A stretch of 64,000 bases of DNA from JAXGXJ01 sp963816155. GTDB lineage: Bacteria; Actinomycetota; Thermoleophilia; RBG-16-64-13. The DNA is taken from assembly GCA_963816155.1 (NCBI GenBank), contig CAWFJE010000009.1, positions 248,001-312,000 of the forward strand, given 5' to 3'. The notes below the pieces were generated by a model. That model saw only the letters and a program-made list of their open reading frames with translations. It ran no database searches and had not been told where the DNA came from. Shown one piece after another: positions 7,315-16,442 of the stretch (position 1 is the stretch's first letter; the number at the start of each line of letters is the position of its first letter). Both the position numbers and the translations under genes were made by a program.

Positions 7315-9630
7315 CTAGTCCTTTAGCTCCCTCAGCTTCTGGAAGAGCAGGAACAGCGCTACGACGGCCAGGATGATAACGATCATCCACAGCCAATAGT
7401 GGACCACCACCAACACGGCTGAGATGATCGCGAGAATCACGGCCACCGTGCCTATGGTCGGCACGTAGCGACCCCGCAGGATCGCCTCCAGCATGATCAC
7501 CGCCCCCGTCATCACGACCAAGCCTATCCAGAGGCGGTCGCGGGCTACGACCAGCAATGCCACCAGGCCCAGTAGGATCAGGCTGAGGCTGACTGCGCCC
7601 CACGCCTCGGCGATGCGGTGGAAGCGGATGTCTGTGGAGGGGACCGGCTGAGCGAGTTGCTTGATGTGCGCCCGTGGATCGGCCCTCCGCCCTTCTGCCG
7701 TGCGGGCGATTTTGTGTGCGAGGGCCTCGAGTACCGCTTGGTTCTCGGCAGACTCCCTCTGCAGAGCGTGGAGGTCTTCTGCCAGCACGGCGACCTGTTC
7801 CGTCAGTCTCGTGTGGCGGGCGACCAGATTGGGATTACCCTCCATACCCGCCATCTCCACGCTGAGAACGTGGATCTCGTTGAGTCTCTGCACGATGAGT
7901 GCACCCAACTCGTTCTGGCGTTGCTCGATGCGGGCCTTGTTCTGCCCGAGTAGTTCTTGGGCCGCCGGTGGAGGCGGTTCCTTGTCCAATCCTACGAACC
8001 CAAGGGGGTCGTACCAGGAGAGGCGAGGTTCTCCGCTGCGCTCGTACATCGGTCCCGCCGGAGCGTTCTCGCCAGAGGTGGGGTCGTTCGCGAAGAAGCC
8101 CCATAGCCCCTGGTAGCGGCTGACCCAAGGAGTGGACTCGTCTATGACCACCACGTTCCAGCCCTGATTCTGTCCGGGGCCGACGCTTCTGCCGTCGCCC
8201 CGTGCGTAGTCAACGAAGGGGATGCGCAATCCCTCCCGTGTTCTGCCCCCCTGCCCGAGGATGTTGGTCCAGAAGTAACTCAGTCCCTTCGCGATCGCCC
8301 TTATCCACCCCGGCACAGGAAGCGCGACCGTCGCTTGATATTCACCCTTCTGGAAGTAGGATGCATGCGACCCGGCCCCCACCCAGACCACGGGATGCCC
8401 ATCAGCCAGGTCGAGTTGCCCACCGTCGTCCCAGCGCCGGCGTAGGTCATCTCCACGGAAGTCGTGAGACGCGTAGCCGGCCCATTCGGGGTGGAGCCTG
8501 CCATCCTGTTCGTACACGTAGACCAGGATGTTCTCCCAGTCCGCTTCGTGATCGTTTGCGCCCTCGTATCCTGAGCGCCAACTGTTGTAGGAGTAGAAGA
8601 ACCAGTACTGGAGGATCACCCAACCTCCACGACGAACGACCCTGCCGTAGTAGACGTGGCTGGGGTCATCGAGCGCCATTTGGTGATACGCGAGTTCGGC
8701 AGCCGCAGCGGTCACCGGTGGGACTCTGCCCCGGGCGAGGAGCGAAAGGGAGAAGAGGGCATCGACGATGCGCGGAACGAACCCCACTCGAGCAAGCCTT
8801 CCGATGCCGGGGTGGAAGACGGCGCCTTCCTGCCGCCGTAGCCGACGCACCTCGGAGAGCACCCGCGCGCTTTCGGCTACGCTGAGGAAGGCATTGAAAC
8901 GGAGGAACTCCACCGTGCCGAACTGATACTCGCGGGGCCGGACAAGCCGATCCAGGTCGAGCTCGCCTCTCTTCGCCAGTTCTTCCTCCCTGCCGTCGGG
9001 ATGACGCACCCAGAGGCTGGAGCGGGACACGTACCTGTCGATATCCGTGGGGAAAAAGCGTTCCCCCTGTGTGAAGCGGAGAACGGGTTCGAAGGTGCGC
9101 AGCAGTTCCAGGTCGGAAACACCTGTCGGAGCTGAGAGAGTCTCCCCCATGCGCGGCTCTCCGGCCGGAGGCGCGACCACGCTCCCCTTGGCGAACGTTC
9201 GCTGTACCGACGCCTGATTGAGGGCAAGCATGAACACCACCGCCCCCAGCATGGTCCAGTACTCCGGCTCCCTGCGAAAGAAGTACACGAGGCTCGCGCC
9301 GAGGGACAGGGCCGCCCAGGTCATCGCGGCCGCCCAGGCCCACCGCTGCCGGAGGAGCAGGCCGAAGAAGACAACCAGGCCCAGGGCTGCGACGGCCAGG
9401 ATGACTCCGGTCGTCACCAGCAGATCGCCTTCGGAAGTCAGTGCCCCCTGTGCGACGAACGCCCCAGCCCTGGTGCTATCGAACACGCCCAAGGAAAGCA
9501 ACCCACCTATGCCTATGAAGAGGAAGAAGGCCACTTCGATGAACAGTATGACGAGCGCGACGATAAGTCCCACCGGCAGACGCTGGCGCTCGCGTTTTCG
9601 TGTCACTACATCGGTCGGAGCATTGCCCAC
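7315..9630 (-). CDS. Large membrane protein with Vps62-like (DUF946) domain
   Basis: About 771 residues. Four N-terminal transmembrane helices (first about 160 residues) are followed by a large soluble domain with the Vps62 signature: ILQYWFFYSYN, then NDHEADWENILVYVY, then a YASHDFRGD segment and GSHASYFQKGEY. Next come a coiled-coil stretch (ARIEQRQNELGALIVQ onward) and about four C-terminal helices. Vps62 domains are best known from eukaryotic and streptomycete proteins; their biochemical role is poorly defined. The start is uncertain: GTG at 9630 has GGGGAGG about 9 bases upstream, while ATG/GTG options run from 9606 to 9771. The gene diverges from the DksA-type gene. Confidence 0.8.
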   Translation of the reverse strand: MGNAPTDVVTRKRERQRLPVGLIVALVILFIEVAFFLFIGIGGLLSLGVFDSTRAGAFVAQGALTSEGDLLVTTGVILAVAALGLVVFFGLLLRQRWAWAAAMTWAALSLGASLVYFFRREPEYWTMLGAVVFMLALNQASVQRTFAKGSVVAPPAGEPRMGETLSAPTGVSDLELLRTFEPVLRFTQGERFFPTDIDRYVSRSSLWVRHPDGREEELAKRGELDLDRLVRPREYQFGTVEFLRFNAFLSVAESARVLSEVRRLRRQEGAVFHPGIGRLARVGFVPRIVDALFSLSLLARGRVPPVTAAAAELAYHQMALDDPSHVYYGRVVRRGGWVILQYWFFYSYNSWRSGYEGANDHEADWENILVYVYEQDGRLHPEWAGYASHDFRGDDLRRRWDDGGQLDLADGHPVVWVGAGSHASYFQKGEYQATVALPVPGWIRAIAKGLSYFWTNILGQGGRTREGLRIPFVDYARGDGRSVGPGQNQGWNVVVIDESTPWVSRYQGLWGFFANDPTSGENAPAGPMYERSGEPRLSWYDPLGFVGLDKEPPPPAAQELLGQNKARIEQRQNELGALIVQRLNEIHVLSVEMAGMEGNPNLVARHTRLTEQVAVLAEDLHALQRESAENQAVLEALAHKIARTAEGRRADPRAHIKQLAQPVPSTDIRFHRIAEAWGAVSLSLILLGLVALLVVARDRLWIGLVVMTGAVIMLEAILRGRYVPTIGTVAVILAIISAVLVVVHYWLWMIVIILAVVALFLLFQKLRELKD

Positions 9631-9788
9631 GGGCACAGGCCTCCCCAGTCTTGGACCCCTCTCCGCACAGAATATCAAGACCGGGCATCGCTCTCGTCGC
9701 AGCGCTTGGTTTGCCCAAGGGAAAAACCGTGGTATTGATAGAGCGGCAGGATAGAGCGTCCCGCGAATCACCGATCCCGGAGGCGACT

Positions 9789-10154
9789 GTGGCGATCGAT
9801 GTCAAGAAGGCCAAAGAGGAACTGCTCCTAATGCGCGAGGACTTGGAGGGTGCGGACGAGCGTCTGACCAGCTCGCTCGCCAGCTCTCTCGAGGAAGTGT
9901 CTGGAGAAGAGTCCTACGACCAGCACATGGCCGATGTGGGCACCATCACCCACGACCGGGAGTTGGACGAGACGATCAAGGGGAACACGGAGCACCTGCT
10001 GGGTCAGGTGGAGCGGGCGCTTGCCAAGATGGACGAGGGGACGTACGGGATCTGCGACCGATGCGGGACGGCCATCGAGGAAGACCGTCTGCGGGCTGTC
10101 CCGTACGCGACTCTTTGTCTGAGCGACCAGAAGCTCCGGGAACGCTCGCTGTAG
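9789..10154 (+). CDS. DksA/TraR-type zinc-finger protein
   Basis: A 121-residue protein with an N-terminal coiled coil (AKEELLLMREDLEGADERLTS) and a C-terminal zinc-finger-like module at about residues 88-112. It has CDRCG, then IEEDRLRAVPYATLC. Family members bind RNA polymerase through the secondary channel and modulate transcription, often with ppGpp; others are simply small zinc proteins. The GTG at 9789 is chosen because GGAGG lies 5 bases upstream. The fourth zinc ligand is not Cys: the usual C-x2-C end is CLSD, so Asp replaces Cys. That suggests altered metal binding, as in some TraR/DksA variants. Confidence 0.85.
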   Translation: MAIDVKKAKEELLLMREDLEGADERLTSSLASSLEEVSGEESYDQHMADVGTITHDRELDETIKGNTEHLLGQVERALAKMDEGTYGICDRCGTAIEEDRLRAVPYATLCLSDQKLRERSL

Positions 10155-10169
10155 CGCAGTGATCCGGGG

Positions 10170-12503
10170 CTACTCCAAGTGGGGTGGGGTTCGCCAGGAA
10201 ACAGACACGGTGGTCCCTTGTCCTGGGGCCGAGTCGACGCGCAGCTCGGCGCCGATGCTCTCGGCGCGTTCGTGCATGATCCCCAGACCCAGCCGGCTGG
10301 TGGGTGCGGCGGGGTCGAACCCGGACCCGTCGTCCTGCACTACCAATTCGAGGTAGTCGCCGCAGGTCAGGCGAACGCTTGCCCGCGTGGCTCCGGAATG
10401 CTTGGCCGTGTTGTTGAGGGCTTCCTGGGCGATGCGGTAGTAGGCGGTGCGCACTTCCATCGGCAGGTCGAAGCAGAGCTCAGCCTCGACGTCCACGGGG
10501 ATGCGGCTGCGTCCTATGACCGCCTCCGCGAGTTGCCTCAGGAGGTCGGGCAGTTCGGCTTCTGCCAAGGCGGTCGGGCGCAACTCCAACAGCAGTGTGC
10601 GCATCTCGGCAAGGGCTCCCCTGGTGAGCTGACGGAGTTCCTCGAGCCTGTACCGGCCTTGGTCGGCGTCGCGCTCGTAGATGCGCGGCAACACCTCGGC
10701 GATGAGGCTGACGGAGAAGAGGGTCTGGCTCACCGCGTCGTGCAGGTCGCGGGCCAAGCGTTGGCGCTCCTGGCCTGCCGCCAGCTCGTGGGCATGGTCG
10801 TACAGGCGGGAGTTCTCGATGGCGATGGCCAACTGGTCGGCGAGAGTCTGGGCGGCAAAGAGGTCTTGGTCGTCGAGTTCCTCGCCGTCGCGCGCGGCGA
10901 TGTCGAGGACGCCCACAAGGTCGTCACCCACGCGGATGGCGACGGCGATCTCGGTGTACGTCGGCACGGGCCCGGGCGCTCCCGGGATGCTTGCGCCACC
11001 GGGCGTGCCACCGGGCGTGCCACCGGGCGGCGCGGCGTCCGACGGAGTGGCACCCTCCCCCGGAAGGGCCGCTGGCTCTCCCTCGGACGCCACCAGCACC
11101 GGCTCCCCTTGGGTGGCCACCCGGGCAATGGCGGGGAGGGCGAGTGCGGCCGCGTCGTCGAAGGTGGTCGTCGCCGGCTCTCCTTCTCCGGTGCCCTCGT
11201 CGTAGGTGAGGAGTGAAGCCGCGTCCTCGGCGGTCAACAGCAGGATGCGGACAGTCCGGTAGGCGAAGGTCTGTAGAAGCGACCGAGCCACGTAGGGGAG
11301 AAGCTCGTCCAGGTCGAGGATGGAACTGATGTGTCGGCCTGTCTCGTTGATGGCGCGCAGGTGGTCGGTCCGCCGCTCCAGGCTCCGCACGAGTTGCCCA
11401 AGCTGAGTGGTCATTCGGTTGAAGGAGTGGGCCAGTCTGCCGATCTCGTCCTCTCGTACCACCCGGGCGCGCAGGTCGAGCTCACCCTCGGCGATACGGC
11501 CCGCGGTGGTGTCGAGCTCGGCTAGGGGACGGACGATACTGCGGGTGAGAACGATGCCGGCCAGGATGACCACAACGACCGCGAGCATGGCCACTCCACC
11601 CATGATCATGAGGATCAGACGGGTGGACCGCAGCGCCTCGGCCTCCTCCTGCTCTGCGATGAGCGCCACCTTCAGCTGCGGTATCCACGCGTAGACGCCT
11701 ACTACCGTGTCGCCCGCATACCCGTCGTAGGTGGCGAAGCCGGTACGAGCATGGTCGATGGCCTCGTCGCTCCCCAGCGTACGTATGTAGGTGTCGGGGA
11801 TAGCGTAGTCGGGCAGCCGCAGATGGGTGAGCAAACGGTGGTTCGAGCCCACCAGATAGGTCTCACCCGTCTCACCCAGACCTGTCTGTTTGATCATGAT
11901 CTGGTTCAGTCCGGCGAGGTCCGCCCTCCCGGCCAACACCCCGATGACCTCACCCTGGCTGACGACAGGAGTGCTCGCCACGACGGTCATCGTATTCAGT
12001 GAGAGGGAGTAGGAGGGCTCCTCGATGTAGCTGTCCCTGAGTCCCTCGGTGAAGAAGCTGTTGAGCCCGAGGCGCTGGTTCTCATGGCTCGTGTTGGTGG
12101 AGATCAGCACCGTGCCGTCCGTGTCCATGAAGAACAGCTCCTCGAAGAGGTCCATGCGGATCGCGGCCCAGAGGAATTGTCTGAGCAAGCGGGAGTGGGC
12201 CGTCCGGCTCTCCTCGTCCTGGGGGTCCCCATGGGTGATCGTGCGCAGGTCCGTAGCCACGTCGTTGCCGGAGAGGACGATGTCCAGATTCAGTTGCAGA
12301 CCCGACGCCCAGGAGGCTACTTCCTGCCGTTTCAGGGTCAGCACGGAGCGCAACTGATCGACGACCTCGTTGCGGGCTCCGCGGAAGCCCAGGACTACGG
12401 TCACAAGGCTGATAGCCAGTGCAGTGAGCACGACGCTCAGGGTGAGAAAAAGCAGCAGACGCCCCCGGATGGAGCGTTCTCCTGGCAATGTGACGCTCTT
12501 CAT
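10170..12503 (-). CDS. NarX-type sensor histidine kinase (dCache-HAMP-GAF-HisKA_3)
   Basis: A 777-residue membrane kinase. An N-terminal helix (about 15-40) is followed by an extracytoplasmic dCache-like sensor (about 45-285) and a second helix (about 290-315). Then come HAMP (about 316-370), a GAF domain (about 390-560), HisKA_3 with ERQRLARDLHDAVSQ (phospho-His near 580), and HATPase_c with EALNNTAKH and DDGSGFD. It should phosphorylate the NarL-type regulator encoded at 13537-14175. A Gly/Pro/Thr linker made of repeated GGTP units interrupts the GAF domain. It is the last gene of a regulator / binding-protein / kinase operon, 36 bases after the binding protein. Confidence 0.92.
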   Translation of the reverse strand: MKSVTLPGERSIRGRLLLFLTLSVVLTALAISLVTVVLGFRGARNEVVDQLRSVLTLKRQEVASWASGLQLNLDIVLSGNDVATDLRTITHGDPQDEESRTAHSRLLRQFLWAAIRMDLFEELFFMDTDGTVLISTNTSHENQRLGLNSFFTEGLRDSYIEEPSYSLSLNTMTVVASTPVVSQGEVIGVLAGRADLAGLNQIMIKQTGLGETGETYLVGSNHRLLTHLRLPDYAIPDTYIRTLGSDEAIDHARTGFATYDGYAGDTVVGVYAWIPQLKVALIAEQEEAEALRSTRLILMIMGGVAMLAVVVVILAGIVLTRSIVRPLAELDTTAGRIAEGELDLRARVVREDEIGRLAHSFNRMTTQLGQLVRSLERRTDHLRAINETGRHISSILDLDELLPYVARSLLQTFAYRTVRILLLTAEDAASLLTYDEGTGEGEPATTTFDDAAALALPAIARVATQGEPVLVASEGEPAALPGEGATPSDAAPPGGTPGGTPGGASIPGAPGPVPTYTEIAVAIRVGDDLVGVLDIAARDGEELDDQDLFAAQTLADQLAIAIENSRLYDHAHELAAGQERQRLARDLHDAVSQTLFSVSLIAEVLPRIYERDADQGRYRLEELRQLTRGALAEMRTLLLELRPTALAEAELPDLLRQLAEAVIGRSRIPVDVEAELCFDLPMEVRTAYYRIAQEALNNTAKHSGATRASVRLTCGDYLELVVQDDGSGFDPAAPTSRLGLGIMHERAESIGAELRVDSAPGQGTTVSVSWRTPPHLE
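10995..11030. repeat. Three tandem 12-bp units within the kinase gene
   Basis: Three copies of a 12-base unit (GCCACCGGGCGT, last base variable) encode the repeated Gly-Gly-Thr-Pro linker in the kinase GAF domain. The repeat keeps the reading frame, so copy number could change without breaking the gene. Confidence 0.7.
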
Positions 12504-12539
12504 GGTCTCGGCACTACGGGCTGACGGTAGTCGTCGGCA

Positions 12540-13535
12540 CTACGGCGCGGCGGGGCTGAACTCCATGGTGTAGCCCGGACGCGTTTGGTCGAACGTGTCT
12601 CCCATGAGTTGCTTCCAGCGGGCGGCCTCGATCCAACCGACTGGGAATTGAGGCGTGTCGACGAGAGGTGCCACGGCCCGGACGGCCAGCTTCTGGAACT
12701 CAAGCCCGTTCTGCGGTGCCAGACCATCGAGGACCTCGGCTGCCTCATCGGGGTGCTCGAGGGCGTAGCGCCAACCCTTGAAGGTGGCGTCGACGAAGCG
12801 GCCCACCAAGTCGGGATCACCTGCGATGGTCTCTTCACGGGTGACGAGGAGTCCCTCGTAGCCTCCGATGCCGAAATCGGCCGGATAGATGTTGGTCACC
12901 GGATAGCCGGCCGTCTGGACCTGGATGGGCTCGTCCTGGGCATAGCCCAGCCACGCCTGGACCTGGCCTTCATAGAGAAGGTGGAGGGCGTCCGTCTCGA
13001 CTCTCACCTGCTCCACCCCGGCCGGGTCGACGCCGGCAGCGGCGAGCGTCCGTTCCAGGATGTTGCCCCAGTAGTCGGTGGTGACCCCCACCGTCTTGCC
13101 TACGAGGTCGGCCGGCTGTGTGATGCGCGACTCGGTGAGCGAGAATATGACCGAAGGCGGTATCTGGAAGGCCGCCATGACGGCCGCGATGGGCCGGTCC
13201 GTCTGAACCATCTCGACTTGCTCGGCGAACGAGGTGACCGCGAACGTAGCCTTGGAGTCGAGGACCTCGTCGATGGCCGGTTTGCCCGGTCCGCCCTCGA
13301 TGATGGTCACGTCGAGGGCAGCGTCTTCGTAGAAGCCCTGCGCCTGAGCCATGTAGTAGCCGGCGAACTCCGCCTCATGGAACCAGTTGAGCTGCAGGGT
13401 CACCTGGTCAGGTTCCGCTTCCCTGCCGCATCCTGCCACCACGACGGTGAGCAGGAGAAGGCAGACAAGGACAGCCAAACCCGCTACCCGCCTAGCCGAG
13501 ATAAGGCGTGCGCCCGGTAGGTGGCGCGTCTCCAT
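12540..13535 (-). CDS. NMT1/THI5-type substrate-binding lipoprotein
   Basis: A 331-residue periplasmic-type binding protein: signal peptide with lipobox VVVAGC (Cys36), then an NMT1/THI5 fold with LQLNWFHEAEFAGYYMAQAQGFY, EGGPGK and DLVGKTVGVTTDYWGN. This family binds thiamine pyrimidine precursors, nitrate, taurine and similar ligands. No ABC permease or ATPase of that family is nearby. Instead the gene lies 1 base after a response regulator and 36 bases before its kinase. I infer that the protein presents a ligand to the kinase sensor domain rather than feeding a transporter. The ligand cannot be read from sequence. Confidence 0.88.
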   Translation of the reverse strand: METRHLPGARLISARRVAGLAVLVCLLLLTVVVAGCGREAEPDQVTLQLNWFHEAEFAGYYMAQAQGFYEDAALDVTIIEGGPGKPAIDEVLDSKATFAVTSFAEQVEMVQTDRPIAAVMAAFQIPPSVIFSLTESRITQPADLVGKTVGVTTDYWGNILERTLAAAGVDPAGVEQVRVETDALHLLYEGQVQAWLGYAQDEPIQVQTAGYPVTNIYPADFGIGGYEGLLVTREETIAGDPDLVGRFVDATFKGWRYALEHPDEAAEVLDGLAPQNGLEFQKLAVRAVAPLVDTPQFPVGWIEAARWKQLMGDTFDQTRPGYTMEFSPAAP

Positions 13536-13536
13536 C

Positions 13537-14175
13537 TCAGTCCACCAGCTTCTCGTGGATGGCCATGGAGACGGCCTCCGTCCGACTGGTGGCGCCGAGC
13601 TTCATTAGGATGTTGCTGACGTGGAACTTGACCGTCGACCGACTTACAAACAGCCTCTTGGCGATATCGGGGTTACTGGAGCCGTCCACCATGAGGCGCA
13701 GTATCTCCAGTTCCCGCGAGGTGAGGCCTTTGTCGGGCTCCTCCTGATGGGTGGCGGCGCGGATGAGCACCTGCGCGGCTTCGGGGGCCAACGTGGGCCG
13801 GCCGGCGTAGGCGGCGCGGATGGCCTGGGCCAGTTCGTCGGCGGTGACGTTCTTGAGGAGATAGCTGATGGCGCCTGCGCGCAGCGCGCCCTGCACGAGG
13901 TCTTCTTCCTTGTAACTGGTGAGCGCTATCACCTGCACGTGGGGACACTCTTCGCGGATGAGGCGCGTGGCCTCGGCGCCATCGACATCGGGCATGACCA
14001 GGTCCATCAGCACCACGTCGGGGGCGAAGTCACGACAACGCCTGACGGCTTCGGCACCACCACCCGCGTCCCCGACGAACTCGAGGTCGTCGTAGACCAT
14101 GAGGAAGGCGGAAAGACCGCTGCGCACCACAGCGTGGTCGTCGACGATCATCACTCTGATCGGCCCGTCTGCCAT
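13537..14175 (-). CDS. NarL/LuxR-type response regulator
   Basis: A 212-residue regulator: receiver domain (about 6-122) with the acidic pair in IVDDH, phospho-Asp in VVLMDLVMPD and the conserved Lys in SYLLKN, then a LuxR-type helix-turn-helix (about 145-205) with LTSRELEILRLMVDG and VSRSTVKFHVSNIL. It is first in the operon with the binding lipoprotein and the NarX-type kinase and is the obvious output. The divergent MacB-like ABC genes, 200 bases away across a shared intergenic region, are likely targets. AT-rich bases just upstream (14199-14220) probably hold its promoter. Confidence 0.93.
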   Translation of the reverse strand: MADGPIRVMIVDDHAVVRSGLSAFLMVYDDLEFVGDAGGGAEAVRRCRDFAPDVVLMDLVMPDVDGAEATRLIREECPHVQVIALTSYKEEDLVQGALRAGAISYLLKNVTADELAQAIRAAYAGRPTLAPEAAQVLIRAATHQEEPDKGLTSRELEILRLMVDGSSNPDIAKRLFVSRSTVKFHVSNILMKLGATSRTEAVSMAIHEKLVD

Positions 14176-14266
14176 GTGGTTTCCCCTGCCTTTCGGCCTT
14201 GATATTCCATATTTAGATTACCAGAAGCGAGCAGTCGCTCACTGTCCAGATGGCCAGGTACGCAAC

Positions 14267-14299
14267 CGGCCGGGAAGCCATTTGAAGACTCCCCGGCCG
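14267..14299. promoter_or_regulatory. Inverted repeat in the divergent intergenic region
   Basis: CGGCCGGG (14267-14274) and CCCGGCCG (14292-14299) are perfect complements separated by 17 bases. The position midway between the regulator gene and the ABC permease gene makes an operator or an attenuator-like hairpin for the permease transcript possible. No supporting data beyond position. Confidence 0.3.
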
Positions 14300-14375
14300 C
14301 CCGATTCGCAGCGACTCCCGGAGCGAGAGACTGTGCTCAGCACATAGGCGCATACCGCGACGAAGGGACGGGATC

Positions 14376-15539
14376 ATGCACATGCTCAGAAACATCTTCC
14401 GCAGGAAGCTTCGCGCCTTCCTGACCATCTTCGGTATCACCATCGGCGTGTTCGCGCTGGTGGTCATGGGCAGCATGGCCGAGAAGATCAACCTCCTCGT
14501 CGACGGCGGCGTACGCTATTACAGCGACAAGGTCATCGTCAGCGACGGCTCGACCGCCGCGGGCGGCTTCGCGACCACTCCCCTCAGCGTCGGCCGCATT
14601 CCAGAGATCGAGGCCGTGCAGGGTGTGGCAGTTGCGTCTGCCGACATCTACCTACTCGTGGATCCTGAGGGGGGCATGAGCATGGGGGTGCCACAGGGGA
14701 TCGTCGGCCGCGACGAGCGCGGCACGGAGTACGAAGAATTCGAGCTGACCTTGGCCGAGGGCCGGGACATCACAGTGGACGACCGGGGCAAGGCCGTCAT
14801 GGGCCAAGACGTGGCTCAGGCCTTCGGGGCTGGGGTGGGCGACGTGGTGATCCTGCGTGACAAGCCCTTCGAAGTGGTGGGCATCTACGACAAGACACTA
14901 ACAGCGCCCGACAACACCATCGCGGTCAGCTTGGCCGACGCGCAGCAACTTCTCTACGCGAGCCTCCCCGCCATGATCCAGGGGCAGATCACCGCCGATG
15001 AATTGGCCACCGGCATCACCGCCTATCCCCAGCCGGGCGTGGACCCCGACGCGCTGGCCTCGACCATCCAGGACAGCGTGCCGGGCGTCAATGCTTCCGG
15101 ACCGGCGGTCTTCACTGAACAGTTCAAGACCGGCACCAAGATCTTCAACAGCATCATCTTCGGGGTGGCTCTCATCTCGCTTCTGGTGGGCGGGCTCTCC
15201 GTGGTCAACACCATGACCATGTCGGTGCACGAGCGGACGCGCGAGATCGGCATCCGCAAGGCTATCGGGGCCTCAAATCGCCAGATCGTAGGCCAGTTCC
15301 TGGTCGAGTCAGGTCTGATCGGCTTCCTGGGCGGCGCGGCCGGCCTGGCGCTGGGCTACATCACCACCCTGGCTGTGAACGCGGTCATGGGCAGCAGCGG
15401 CACCATCCTGTTCCTCACCACGCCCAGACTGGCCATCGGCGCCTTGGCCTTCGCAGTCATCCTGGGTGTGGGGAGCGGCTTCTACCCGTCGCTTCACGCG
15501 GCGCGGCTCAAGCCGGTCCTGGCCCTGCGCTACGAGTGA
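14376..15539 (+). CDS. MacB/FtsX-type ABC transporter permease
   Basis: A 387-residue permease with the MacB topology: one N-terminal helix (about 12-35), a large extracytoplasmic MacB_PCD domain (about 36-255), and three C-terminal helices in an FtsX domain (about 265-380) with SVHERTREIGIRKAIGAS. Such permeases use mechanotransmission to drive export of peptides, antibiotics or lipoproteins with a separate ATPase. The ATPase gene follows 90 bases downstream. The pair is divergent from the regulator / binding protein / kinase operon, suggesting control by it. Confidence 0.92.
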   Translation: MHMLRNIFRRKLRAFLTIFGITIGVFALVVMGSMAEKINLLVDGGVRYYSDKVIVSDGSTAAGGFATTPLSVGRIPEIEAVQGVAVASADIYLLVDPEGGMSMGVPQGIVGRDERGTEYEEFELTLAEGRDITVDDRGKAVMGQDVAQAFGAGVGDVVILRDKPFEVVGIYDKTLTAPDNTIAVSLADAQQLLYASLPAMIQGQITADELATGITAYPQPGVDPDALASTIQDSVPGVNASGPAVFTEQFKTGTKIFNSIIFGVALISLLVGGLSVVNTMTMSVHERTREIGIRKAIGASNRQIVGQFLVESGLIGFLGGAAGLALGYITTLAVNAVMGSSGTILFLTTPRLAIGALAFAVILGVGSGFYPSLHAARLKPVLALRYE

Positions 15540-15629
15540 TCCACGGCGTTCAGACGACCTGACGACGACCACTGATCCTGACGATCCGCACCGGATCAAC
15601 GAAGAAATCTGCCAAAGGAGACGATAGGG

Positions 15630-16355
15630 ATGAAAAGCGTGATCACAGCCGACGGCCTTACCAAGCGGTATCAGTTGGGCAAAGACAACTTCGTAGACGC
15701 TCTGCGGGGGGCCTCAGTGGACATCAAAGCCGGCGAGATGGTGGCCATCATGGGTCCGTCCGGCTGCGGAAAGTCCACCATGCTGCACATGCTGGGGTGT
15801 CTGGACACTCCCGACGGTGGAGAGATCTGGCTGAACGGCCGCCGGGTGGATGAACTCAGCTCGCGGGCTACCACCAAGCTGCTGCGCGAAGAGATTGGCT
15901 TCATCTTCCAGGGCTTCAACCTTGTCCCGACGCTCTCCGCAGTCGACAACGTGGCCCTCGCCGCTCAGTACGCGGGGAAGAATAGGAAGGACGCCCAAGC
16001 GGCCGCGCTCGAGGCGCTCGACAAGGTGGGGCTGGCCGACCGCGCCTCCCACCGTCCCAACGAACTCTCCGGCGGGCAGCAGCAGCGGGTGGCCATCGCC
16101 CGGGCGCTGGTGAACGGCGCCAAGGTGATCATGGGCGACGAGCCCACGGGGAACTTGGACACGAGCAGTTCCGCCGAGGTCATCGAAATGTTGCGCGAGA
16201 TCAACATCCTCACCGGGGCGACGTTCGTGCTCGTGACTCACGACCCCGACGTGGCCGAAGCCTGCGACCGGGTCATCCACATGCGTGACGGTCTGGTGAC
16301 CGGACGGGAGACAGTGGTGGAGATCATCGAGCCTGAACTCTGCCGCGTGGCCTAG
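15630..16355 (+). CDS. MacB/LolD-type ABC transporter ATPase
   Basis: A 241-residue ATPase: Walker A GPSGCGKST (about 42-50), Q-loop FIFQGFN, signature LSGGQQQRVAIARAL, Walker B VIMGDEPTGNLD and H-loop VLVTHD. AAAGGAG lies about 10 bases before the ATG. It is the partner of the permease just upstream and has the length and motifs of the MacB/LolD/FtsE group. Confidence 0.94.
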   Translation: MKSVITADGLTKRYQLGKDNFVDALRGASVDIKAGEMVAIMGPSGCGKSTMLHMLGCLDTPDGGEIWLNGRRVDELSSRATTKLLREEIGFIFQGFNLVPTLSAVDNVALAAQYAGKNRKDAQAAALEALDKVGLADRASHRPNELSGGQQQRVAIARALVNGAKVIMGDEPTGNLDTSSSAEVIEMLREINILTGATFVLVTHDPDVAEACDRVIHMRDGLVTGRETVVEIIEPELCRVA

Positions 16356-16369
16356 CCAGGCAGACCACT

Positions 16370-16442
16370 GGATTCACCCGCAGGGGAGGACTAGGCTGTT
16401 CCTATGAGGTGGGGAACGTCCCTCACCTCGGTCGGTGAATCC
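16370..16442 (+). ncRNA. Candidate structured leader RNA before dodecin
   Basis: Within the 107-base gap before dodecin, GGATTCACC (16370-16378) pairs perfectly with GGTGAATCC (16434-16442). The enclosed sequence holds a second strong hairpin, GAGGTGGGG with CCC-T-CACCTC around an AACGT loop (16406-16429), and a weaker AGGA/TCCT stem between 16387 and 16403. This gives a possible three-way junction ending 20 bases before the start codon. It does not match an FMN or other riboswitch consensus that I can recall. It may instead be the terminator region of the ABC genes. Confidence 0.4.

Noticed and set aside
10995..11030. CRISPR-like short repeats
   Set aside because: Only three abutting 12-base units with no spacers, inside a coding region in frame.
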